Positions 55,857-64,000 of a stretch of DNA of 64,000 bases are shown here, piece after piece. How positions within the stretch are numbered: position 1 is the first letter of the stretch; each line of letters begins with the position of its first letter. The stretch comes from Podospora bellae-mahoneyi. Taxonomy: Eukaryota > Ascomycota > Sordariomycetes > Sordariales > Podosporaceae. The stretch is from positions 1,309,501 to 1,373,500 of the forward strand of contig NC_085882.1 of the NCBI RefSeq assembly GCF_035222275.1. The letters are read 5' to 3'. Made by a program: the position numbers and the translations under genes. Below the pieces are notes generated by a model. It saw nothing but the letters and a program-made list of their open reading frames with translations. It made no database searches and was not told the DNA's origin.

Positions 55857-57376
55857 TGTCTACCTCGGCCCGTTTTGCGAACTAATTATCGTGACTGGTT
55901 ACCTAGAGGTAGGTAGGTAGGTAGGTAGGTAGGTAGGTATCGACGGGTGGATGGCGCCGAGACAAGAGAGAGGAGGGTATCCAAAACAAAAACAAAAAGT
56001 CCACGTAACCGCCAGCAGAGTCAAAAACCTGGCGGCGGCTGAACGTGAACAACACGCGGGGTCCGGTCGGTCGTCGGAGCGGGAGGAGAATGGCAAGGCA
56101 GCTAGGTAGGTTATCAGGCAACCACTTTCCCTTTATCTCTCGCTCTCTCTCTCTCTCTTTCTCCCCGTCCCAACCTTCCAAAAAGGCAGCTCAGCAACAC
56201 TTCGAAATGCGGTTGGTCGGCAGTGTACAGTCCAAGTCCGAGGATAGATGGAACCAAACCAAACCTGTTCTCCCAAACATCCGTCGATTCACTTCAGCTT
56301 CTCGAGTCAAAGGTTTCGAAAAACCGTTTCCTCAACAACACGCCACCAGGAGAAATTACAAAACAATAGCTCAAAAAAAAAAAGACAGCTCCAGAAAAAG
56401 AGAAACATCCCAATTCTTGAATACATCGCAAAGACCATGTTACAAACTCCCTGCTATCCCATTCAGGACAAACGACAACCCCCCCCCCTCCCTCCCCCAC
56501 CACCAACTTTCCCACACCCAATCAAAACCCCTACCGCACCAACTTGCACGGTATAGATCAAAAGAGCTTACGAGGCCTCCCCCCTCCAAAAGAACCCAAC
56601 CCCTCATTTCCCACCTACCTACCTACCATGGTGATATCACGATAAGCTACAGCCTCGTCCGCTACTTCTTCAACTATAAGTCGTTTACCGGTCTCTTTTC
56701 TTCCTTTTCACAATAAGAGTTAACCTGCACCTTCCACATCTACAGTCCGACTAGTACTTGTCAGGCGACCACAATCTACGCAGTATCAATCGGTTTGCAC
56801 ACTTCATTCACCACCACCTACAAACTTCTACATATATACCCTACATCCCTGACTAACAACGCCCCAAAAAACCCTCCTCGCCTGCTTGCCCCATTCCCAT
56901 ATCTCCATGCCAATCTCCAATTGCATGTGCAGCTAGAAGTCTAACAGATGATATGATGATATGCCATGATGTGCTGTCCCACAATGCCCCGTTGAAAGTT
57001 CGCAATGGATGTGAACCCTTAGCAAAAGAGGTACAAGTACAAAGTTTGCATGCCATGATCTCATCATCACCCTCTGTCTCCCTTTCCCATCAATGAACCT
57101 TCAAGTCCCTTAGTAGTAAGTAGTCCGACAAAAAAACATCCCAAACTCCCTGCGCCAACCGACAGACCGACCCTAACCAATCATTAACGATAAATACCCC
57201 CTCACCCCAAAACCCAAAGACAAGAAGCATGTACTAAAAGTTGTTGTTGCTGTTCCTCCTGTTGCTGAATAAATCCTTGAGCGAGAGCTCGTCTCTCTCC
57301 ACCTTGACCAAACCGCACGATGAAAAAGTCATAGTCGCCATAAACATTACTCAACACACCCCCTCTCTCTCCCCCC
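55857..57376. other. Intergenic (unknown TM protein 5' / RING ligase 3')
   Basis: Begins with an (AGGT)n tract at 55908-55938 in the leader of the TM protein gene. From 56050 to about 57200 the + strand is A/C-rich, the trailer of the minus-strand RING gene. A 223-codon frame at 56045-56716 (+) is a composition artefact with no domain. Confidence 0.6.
55908..55938. repeat. (AGGT)n / TAGG tetranucleotide tract
   Basis: About seven TAGG units 50 bp upstream of an ATG (minus strand, read CCTA). This is the longest of many short TAGG/CCTA tracts near gene starts in this window. Confidence 0.9.
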
Positions 57377-59294
57377 TCACCGTCGTCCCCCATTCCCATT
57401 CCCATTCCCATTCCCATTGCCTCGGTCCCTAGTCCAGTGATCTCTAATCCATGAAGCAATACCACCACCACTACCACCACCACCACTACTCCCACCATTG
57501 CCACCGTTGTTATTGTTGTTCGAAGACGACGACCCCTCCCTCTGCTGCTGCTGCTGCTGCTGCTGTTGATCCCGTCCAGCAGACGTAAAGCTCGAAAAGT
57601 AACTCCGTCTGTTACTCTCCCCCGGAGTGCCGCTCCCGCTGTTATTCCCATCCCAGTTCTCATCCCTCGGCCTCGACGGACTCCTCTGCCTAGATGACCT
57701 AGGCTCGGCAGTATCATCCTCAGGCCAGGCCCCGGGCGGGGAAGCCGAGCTACGGCGCTGACCACCACCACCTCCAGCCATACGTTCAAGTCGTTCCTGG
57801 TTCTCCTGCGGCGTCCTAACCCGCGAGGTGTAGCTGCTAAACAACGTCGGAATTTGATAGCCAGTCGAAGAACCCGACGCTCCTTCTTCCTCTGGTCTGG
57901 GAGCAGTGACTCGTGGAGAAAAGGTCGCAAACACTCGCGCACCCTCGTTCGAAGATTGCCCAGGCTGTTGCGTATGTGATGACGAAGAAGCCGCCTGATC
58001 GGCACTAGGTGACCGCTGACCGCTGCTGCTGTTGTCACCAGCGTTGTTCTCTTCTCGGTTCTCAATCGGCTTTCGGCAGATGGGGCAGGTATTGTGCTCT
58101 TTGAGCCAGAGGACGACGCACTCGCCGTGGTACCAGTGGCTACACGGCAACACCGTCACCTCGTCGCCCATCTTGAATTCGTCGATACAAATCGTGCACT
58201 CGGCTTTGCCCTCCGGTCCAAGCAGCTCGGCGTCGACTTTCTTCCTCTCCAAGCTCGCAATCGCAGTCTCGGAAGCCGGCGGGGCAGCGTTCGTCTGAGG
58301 AGAATTCTCCATGAGCTGTGTGATGATTCCATCGAGCGCTTCCTGGGTGAACACAGCATCGCCATGAACCGCCGCGGCTGGGTTCATGATAGTCGAAAGC
58401 AACTGCGGCAGTGCAAACACACCACCCATCGGAGGGGGCCCAGCTGCACTATTTCCGGGCTGACCTTGCTCCTGAGGGCCGCCCACATTAGGAACGCCCA
58501 TAACGTGAGCCAACATCCTGTTGAGTGGATCACCGTCAGCAACATTGCCCCCTGTTACAAACGTCACGGTGCGATGTGGTCCAGAATGATGATGATGATG
58601 ATAGGGATGGCGAGGGTGGGATCTAGCATACGGTCCAAAGAGGGGCAGAATGGGAGGCGGCTGGTTTGGCCTCACTCCTGGTCCCGAGACAAATGTAAAT
58701 GTCGCCGAGTGAACGTGTCTTCCCGGCTGTGGTGTTGATGGGGCGGCGCCGGCGCCGGGATTGTTGTTAGCACCCTGGCTCTCGCGAACGTGTCTACCGC
58801 CGCCCAGATCATGCATAATAAGCTCGAAGAAACGGTTAAACACCTCATCGCCAGGTCGATTGTTATCCCCATCTGGCGCACCAGGTGACGGCGGGAACAA
58901 ACCTTGTCCGAACGGGCTTCTAGCAGGGCCGCCGGGGAGATGATTCTCTATATCGTCTTCTTCGGGGTCCGAGTCCTCGCCAGCAGCATTGCGGCGAAAA
59001 TAAGAGCCGGAGCCACCACCACCGAGGCCGAAGCCACCAGCTCCGATACGAGGGTCGTTCTCTCCTGGCTCGACCTATGGCAAAAATGTCAGCTTCGATC
59101 GATCGAACAAAACCACTATCAGGGCGACTCACAATCTCTACAATCTCACTATGACATCTCGGGCACTCGGGCTCCAGTCTCGGCGGGTGCTCGTCACTAT
59201 ACCACTCGTGCGCGCAGGAATGACAATACACCACCTCTCTGCCGGCGTTGGCATCCAGGTTACGTCGGGATGGTCCCATCCCGAAGGACGCCAT
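57377..59294 (-). CDS. RING-H2 E3 ubiquitin ligase, RNF126/RNF115-like
   Basis: Predicted cytosolic or nuclear E3 for quality control or trafficking. Exons are 59294-59133 and 59074-57377 with a 58-bp intron (GTGAGT...ATAG), giving 619 aa. An N-terminal zinc ribbon (Cys24, 27, 44, 47 in VVYCHSCAHEW...ECPRCHSE) is characteristic of the RNF115/126 family. Then comes an acidic, Gly/Pro-rich linker with HHHHH near residue 213 and two helices (PLNRMLAHVMG, FTQEALDGIITQLMEN). RING-H2 lies at 347-387: Cys347, 350, 365, His367, His370, Cys373, 384, 387. The tail is long and disordered, with polyQ (CTG/CAG run at 57541-57562) and a Gly-Asn repeat that ends at the stop. The ATG at 59294 is chosen because it directly precedes the zinc ribbon. 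Confidence 0.93.
57388..57419. repeat. (CCCATT)n hexanucleotide at the end of the RING-ligase CDS
   Basis: Five CCCATT units encode Gly-Asn repeats four codons before the stop. Partial-unit slippage would shift the last codons past the stop. Confidence 0.9.
57541..57562. repeat. (CTG)n tract encoding polyglutamine
   Basis: Seven CTG units (CAG on the sense strand) extended by imperfect Gln codons, in the disordered tail of the RING-H2 protein. Confidence 0.9.
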
Positions 59295-60778
59295 GGCTGG
59301 CCGTTGAAACGGCGGGGGGGGGGGTGACTGCGACTGCAACTGGTGATGGGTTCGTTGTAGAGCAGCGACAACGTCAGTGAGCCCTCTGATGATCTCGCCC
59401 GCGGTTATGCGACGAGGTGGCGGAGGAGGAGGACGTCGGGAAGCCAGCTTGTTGGCTGCTGTGCTGTCTCGGGAAGTTTGTGAAAAGGGAAAATAAAAAG
59501 GCGACCGCGTTCCTTGTAAACGGTCGCTTTTCTGCGGAAGCAGAAAGACAACCGGCGAAGGCGAGAACCTTGATTGATGTTGGGTATGGGGGACCCGGGA
59601 AGTGGGGCGTCAACGGCGGAAGGAAATGGAAGCTCAGCAATGATGCAACTGCCGTCAGCTCCCCGATTAGCTTGCTTCCTGGGCGCTCGGTCGGCCGATG
59701 GAATCACCGAGTTGCCCTTGTTGCTGCAAGACTGCTTTGTGTGTGGTTTATAGGGGCCTTCTTGGAGCTTTTAGGTTTCGATCTCCTTGCTCTTCTGGTG
59801 TCGTTGATGTTAAAAGTGGAGGTAGAGCGATTGTAGGTGTAATGGTCAAGGTGGGTAGTAGGGTAGACAGGGGTCTAAAATAGGTTCCAGGTCGTAATCA
59901 GCTCGATTATGTATGATGATGACTGAGAAGCTCTTCCAGGTACCAACGGGTATCAAATGACCCCATATCACCCTTAGCGCGAACCGACTTGAAATAGGTA
60001 GGTAGCTTGAGCAGCAGCAACTCGTCCTGATTGCCACAGATTATGAACAGTCAGGTCGTGGCAAGGGGAGACGTAAGATGCAAAGGCTAGAAGACTGATG
60101 AAAAGACAAGAGCCACAGGTTCCAAGTTATAAGGGTATTTTCTCATATCGATAACTGGAGCCCGATGCTTGCTGTTCAGAGGGGCTACCTACTTCAAGGT
60201 GGCATACATTGCATTTCATCCCAGCGACAGGTCTGATATGCCCAATGGCTGGCACAAAACGAGGGGAACAATCTGTCCCAGCGAATCGCTCTATTGCTAC
60301 TCTGAGTACTGCCAAACCCAATGTACAGTGGCTATTCTACCTTGATGTGCTGCAAAGTAACTGAGGGGTAAGTAAGGCTGACTGGGAAGTGGCAAAACCC
60401 AGCGTGTTCCGATGTCTCTCTCTCTAGGTTGTTCCTGCAGCAAGATCGTCACTTCAATATGCCCAAATCGTCCTCTTTGAAGCACTGAAATTATCGGGTG
60501 TTCGGTAAACACAGTTTCAGCCTCAGGATATCCCCTATTTTGCACATATGCTGCCCCCAACCCCAGGCTCAACCCCAGCCACGCCTCAGGCAGAAAGAAT
60601 CAAAGGCTCCCATTTGAACAGTGGCATCGCTTTGTCACGCTCATTACCCGGTAGTACCTATCAGAGAACCCCAGGTAAACCCGTATCCCAAATTACACAA
60701 GCTCGTCGTCTCAAGAATACAAATACAGGTGTGTCTCCGCCCTTGCTGTCGTTATCGTTTCGAAGTCATAGTCATAGG
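59295..60778. other. Intergenic (RING ligase 5' / FIS1 3')
   Basis: 1.5 kb. The first 500 bp upstream of the ligase are C/T-rich on its sense strand, as in a leader. AGGTAGGTAG occurs near 59996 and CTACCTAC near 60187. No gene is seen. Confidence 0.55.
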
Positions 60779-61426
60779 TTATCTCTTCCTCCCCAGGTTT
60801 CTGAGCAGCACACCTCCAATAATACCCGCGGCAACTGCCACCCCGCTCACGATGGCCACGCCCATCAACCCTTCCTTGGCCACCTTGTCGTCGATCAACG
60901 TGCGCAAATTCGAAGCTTGAAGGTTGGCAGGTTCCTTTTCGATAAGGAGGTCGTTGTATCTTCGCGCCTCGCCGTAGTTGCCGAGCTTGTAGTTTCCGAG
61001 AGCGAGATAGTAGAGGCACTCGCGACGGCGTTCTGGGGACGTTCGGAAGATTTCTGAAAGGAGCATCACGCCGAGGTGTTGCTCAGAGCGTACGTTCGAC
61101 TTGACAAGGCCCTGTTTACTGTATTAGAACACCATTTAGTTTTCTCGTGAGCCGAGATGCGCACCCAGGCATAGTTGAACTTTGTTTGCACTCCCACCAT
61201 CTCGCCCTCCTTCTCATACTGTGCCCTGAGCACTCCGAGCTCTGATGGGCTCAGAGGGCTGTTTTCCTATAGTCAATATCTGTTTTCAAGCACTTCATAT
61301 TCTCGTACAAGCTTACGTTTCGGCATCGATAGCATCTGGAAGCATGGCTGTTAGCTACCTCAGCTATCCACTGCGGCGTCAGGTCACTCTCGGCCCATAA
61401 GAAAACCTACATGGTAATTGTGTCAT
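60779..61426 (-). CDS. FIS1: Mitochondrial/peroxisomal fission protein Fis1
   Basis: Tail-anchored adaptor of mitochondrial and peroxisomal outer membranes that recruits the dynamin machinery. Exons are 61426-61411 (16 nt), 61335-61317 (19 nt), 61258-61165 and 61111-60779, giving 153 aa, the standard length. Introns are 75, 58 and 53 bp with GTAGGT, GTAAGC and GTGCGC donors and CAG acceptors. The joined start reads MTQLPYAIDAETPLSPSEL, matching the fungal Fis1 N-terminal arm. The TPR-like core contains [49 protein letters not shown] and [10 protein letters not shown]. The C-terminal anchor is [30 protein letters not shown] with basic terminal residues. The tiny first exons are easily missed by gene finders. 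It is divergent from SPC24. Confidence 0.96.
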
Positions 61427-62029
61427 GGTGGGCAAAACTCTCCCCAAAGAATAGCTTCCGAGTCAGTCTGTTTCTGGCAGGGTCGGACAGGATTGAGAAG
61501 AAGGTTGTTGAATGCGGCCGGTTTCTACCTTTCAAAAAGCCTTGTTCTTGTTCTGCTCTGTTCTGCGCTTTGGCTGCAGGCGGCGGCTGAAGCTCGGGCC
61601 CTTTCCTTTGTGTGTGCCCACACGGGTGCCCAAGTGATCGATGACGAAGCACCTTGCCGCTTGCCGTTAGTAGGACAACGGAGACGTGATAAGCTGATAA
61701 GAGCAACCCCACGTTTTAGTACCCTGTCACTGTGGTGATGCCAAGACGTTAGAACAACAATTGCTTTCCAGCGGCAGCTTTGCGACGCGACAGCGCATTA
61801 AATTCAATCCCTTTTTTTCACATCAACCAACCCACACACACGACCATCGCCTGCAACCACGCACACAAGTACAATCGCAACTACGGTCACAACACTCAAA
61901 AAACATCATACAGACAGCACAAACCCTCAAGTCTCATCTGGCCATAACACTCAACAAACACCACCACTCCTGTTCAATCCAACCCTACATCACCCCCCTT
62001 CCACTGCCCCCTTCAAAAAGCAGCCCAAA
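61427..62029. promoter_or_regulatory. Divergent FIS1 / SPC24 upstream region
   Basis: 603 bp between start codons. The SPC24 half is strongly C/A-rich on its sense strand (leader-like). No factor site is called. Confidence 0.5.
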
Positions 62030-62662
62030 ATGCTCCTAGAAGAAGACCCCTCCCTCCTAATCCGCCACACAATCACAAACTTTAACACCGCCCCCGACCG
62101 CCTCGCCATCTCCCGCATCTCTGAATCCCTCTCCACCCTCGCCCAAGCCCGCGAACTCCGCATCCGCGAAGCCGAATCCTCCCTCAAAAAACTCTCCCGC
62201 CAGCTCTCCACCCTCTCCAACCAGCACCGCGAGCTAACCTCCACCCACTCCTCCGCCGCCCACGCCTCCGAGATCTCCCGCCTCGACACCCAAAAGTTCC
62301 GCATCGCAAAGTCGGCTTCAGACCTCGAAATGGAAACGGAGCGGCTGCAGGGCCAGCTGGACGAGTTGAACGCCAGGCTCCAAGAGCTGGAGATGCAGGG
62401 TGTTGATGGCGGGGATGGGGTTGAAGGAGTAAGAGGTGGGGACGGCGGGGTGGAGGATGAGGTGCTGCTGAGGCTAAAGGTGTATAGGAGTTTGGGGATG
62501 GAGTTGGAGAAGAGTGATGATGGGAGTGGGAAGAAGGATGGAGGGGGAGAGTTTAACAGGGTCGTGTTGAGGAATGATAAGAGGGGGGATGTTCATGTTG
62601 TCAAGATTGATGGGGGGTTTTCGAGGTTTTTCTATGCGAATTACTTTTGGCAGAATCTTTGA
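62030..62662 (+). CDS. SPC24: Kinetochore NDC80-complex subunit Spc24
   Basis: Part of the Spc24-Spc25 dimer that docks the NDC80 complex to the inner kinetochore. Single exon, 210 aa. It begins with [34 protein letters not shown], close to fungal Spc24 starts. A coiled coil follows at about 35-125 (heptads through [26 protein letters not shown] and [26 protein letters not shown]). A Gly-rich hinge ([20 protein letters not shown]) leads to the small globular domain with [32 protein letters not shown] and the end [14 protein letters not shown], which is diagnostic. The hinge is longer than usual. Confidence 0.95.
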   Translation: MLLEEDPSLLIRHTITNFNTAPDRLAISRISESLSTLAQARELRIREAESSLKKLSRQLSTLSNQHRELTSTHSSAAHASEISRLDTQKFRIAKSASDLEMETERLQGQLDELNARLQELEMQGVDGGDGVEGVRGGDGGVEDEVLLRLKVYRSLGMELEKSDDGSGKKDGGGEFNRVVLRNDKRGDVHVVKIDGGFSRFFYANYFWQNL

Positions 62663-62939
62663 TGGGATGTTGTTGGAATACGTGGGAAAGGAAAAGGCGT
62701 TTGGAGTTTGATACCACGGGCATGGCATGTACACGATTTCGTCTCAAAAGAAAAAGAAAAGATTGTACAATTACTGTTCAATCAATCCGAGCAGAGATGC
62801 CGCTTTTCATTATCGTTATTTACCCTCGGATTCCTCTGCCTTGTTCTAATTCCTCGCTATGATTGCCCAGGATCATACCCAAATACGCCGGAAACGCTCA
62901 AGTTTGTACACAGAATACCTACAGTACACCTTTTCTTGC
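62663..62939. other. Convergent 3' intergenic (SPC24 / unknown membrane protein)
   Basis: 277 bp of trailer sequence for both genes; nothing else seen. Confidence 0.5.
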
Positions 62940-63914
62940 TCAGGCAGCCGGAGTCTTTCTCACAGACCTCGGACTCAGCAAGTCATGGCTAATCCTCGAC
63001 TCCATCTCCAGCGTCGTGAACGCCGGTGGGGGGATTGGAAACGTCTGGTTCAGCCTCACCGTCGAAGCATTCGGCGTCGGCCCCGCAGTCCTTGCCCCAA
63101 ACCCACCTGTTGAAGCGAGCCAGTCATGGTTGATATCGTTCATTATCGTCCCCCTCCTCGATCCGCTTCTCGGGGTAAGATACGACCCGCTAGGGCTAGG
63201 CATCGGCCCGGCACTATGCGAACGGGAATGGCCGCGGGTGAAGGGAGCTCGTCCTTCACGTGCGAGTTCAAGGCGAGAGTTGATGCTGGTCCAGTCCGAG
63301 TCGCTGCCGTTGTTGTCGAGCCTCCACCCGCCAATGCCTTCATAGTCACGGTCCAAGCCGACAGATGGGGTGAGGACTGCATCGGCAAAGGTAGCCGGGG
63401 GGAGGCTTGCGTCGGCAAAGGTGGCTGGGGTGATGGTGGTGATGTCGTTGAGAACTTGGTTTTCATGTATGGGAGTGATCGTCCCCGGTGAGGAAATAGA
63501 TACTTGGCTGGAGGAGCGCCTGGAGTGTTTCCTGAAACCGTAGCTGGATTTACGGCGGGGGGAGATGTACCCTGAGTTGGGGTGACCGGTTGTTTTAGGG
63601 AAGGGAGAAAGGGGGCTGTGGCTGGAAGAGCTGGAACGGGCGCTGGAAAGTGGTGATGCCGGCGTCCTCCAGCCGTCACCGCGGGAATAGCGGCGTTGAC
63701 TGTCTGCCGAGGATAAGAAGGAGGACTTGCTCTTGCCGCGCAGGAAGTACTGTGGCACGAAAGCGAGGGCGATATCGAGGTAGACGATGGCCGCCCTGAA
63801 CATCAATACTGAAAAGGCGAGGGCGGAGGTCACGCCTGCGAATATGGCCAGTGGGAGGGTGAACATGAATAGGAAGGGGACCACAAGGCCATGTACGGGG
63901 TTGATGAGCGCCAT
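62940..63914 (-). CDS. Unknown fungal membrane protein with Ser/Arg-rich tail
   Basis: Function not recognised. Single exon of 324 aa from the ATG at 63914 (MALINPVHGLVVPF). The frame is open three codons further, but only with a TTG. An N-terminal hydrophobic hairpin (about 8-55: LVVPFLFMFTLPLAIFAGVTSALAFSVLMFRAAIVYLDIALAF) should form two membrane segments and is followed by a basic RGKSKSS. The remaining 265 residues are disordered and Ser/Arg-rich with many RRxS and SP sites. A short internal duplication (TPATFADASL / PPATFADAVL) is present, and a conserved-looking block DRDYEGIGGWRLDNN...DWTSINSRLELA resembles fungal hypothetical proteins in general layout. The gene ends in convergent orientation to SPC24. 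Confidence 0.8.
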   Translation of the reverse strand: MALINPVHGLVVPFLFMFTLPLAIFAGVTSALAFSVLMFRAAIVYLDIALAFVPQYFLRGKSKSSFLSSADSQRRYSRGDGWRTPASPLSSARSSSSSHSPLSPFPKTTGHPNSGYISPRRKSSYGFRKHSRRSSSQVSISSPGTITPIHENQVLNDITTITPATFADASLPPATFADAVLTPSVGLDRDYEGIGGWRLDNNGSDSDWTSINSRLELAREGRAPFTRGHSRSHSAGPMPSPSGSYLTPRSGSRRGTIMNDINHDWLASTGGFGARTAGPTPNASTVRLNQTFPIPPPAFTTLEMESRISHDLLSPRSVRKTPAA

Positions 63915-64000
63915 CTTGTTCAATTGATGACCCCTATTGGCTTGGAATGAAACGAGAGAAACTCCAGAACTCGAGCTGGACGAGAGAAGGAGGGCCGACA

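Noticed and set aside
56045-56716. 223-codon open frame on +
   Set aside because: Same A/C-rich trailer artefact, here downstream of the RING-H2 gene; no recognisable protein features.
57202-58065. 287-codon overlapping frame on the same strand as the RING-H2 gene
   Set aside because: A shifted-frame shadow with Val-Val runs from the Ser/Asn-rich tail. It is mentioned only as a possible slippage product.
63915-63923. N-terminal extension of the last membrane protein by three codons
   Set aside because: The first codon of that extension is TTG, not ATG; the first ATG is at 63914.

Overview
This window looks like a chromosome arm of a filamentous ascomycete, most probably a Sordariomycete and perhaps Sordariales. 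The reasons are short spliceosomal introns (about 50-165 bp, GTRNGT donors, CTRAY-like branch sites, YAG acceptors), compact eukaryotic housekeeping genes, a Zn2Cys6 fungal regulator, a PTH11-type receptor and long low-complexity intergenic DNA. I rebuilt exon structures by hand from frame continuity and splice signals. Nineteen complete genes are supported, plus the 3' end of one more at the left edge.

Layout, left to right: end of an unknown gene (3-170, +); a DHA2 drug/proton MFS transporter (-), divergent from a Zn2Cys6 transcription factor (+); the PHD/SET chromatin protein SET3 (-); NPC2-type sterol/phospholipid transfer protein (+) convergent with V-ATPase subunit F VMA7 (-); nuclear-rim protein NUR1 (+) divergent from VMA7; BFR1 mRNP protein (-) divergent from RNA polymerase common subunit RPB5 (+); a 2.6 kb AT-richer gap; an arrestin-domain trafficking adaptor (-); a 3.4 kb gap; a KE4/ZIP7-class zinc transporter (-); a GPI-anchored GH17 glucanase (-); a 3 kb gap; a PTH11/rhodopsin-like seven-helix receptor (-); a 3.2 kb gap; a pyridoxamine-phosphate-oxidase-like flavoprotein (-); the HRQ1 helicase (-); the Ran-binding protein YRB2 (-); an unknown signal-peptide/single-TM protein (-); an RNF126/115-like RING-H2 ligase (-); FIS1 (-) divergent from kinetochore SPC24 (+); and an unknown fungal membrane protein (-).

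Most of these are unrelated core genes. Adjacent pairs share promoters (VMA7/NUR1, BFR1/RPB5, FIS1/SPC24, and the MFS/Zn2Cys6 pair) rather than pathways. I see no secondary-metabolite cluster, CRISPR array, rRNA gene, convincing intact tRNA, or recognisable transposon or virus-derived element.

The signals most worth a second look are: (1) two in-frame TAG codons at the end of BFR1 followed by 125 codons that still look coding and acidic, compatible with alternative 3' splice-site use or read-through; (2) a tRNA-derived remnant near 47.5 kb; (3) exon-like pieces in the 27-28 kb and 38.5 kb gaps; (4) FIS1 first exons of 16 and 19 nt; (5) a strand-specific base-composition pattern that marks transcript ends and explains most spurious long ORFs; and (6) a 21-bp near-identical repeat in two 3' regions. 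Nothing here is clearly a new multi-gene system.
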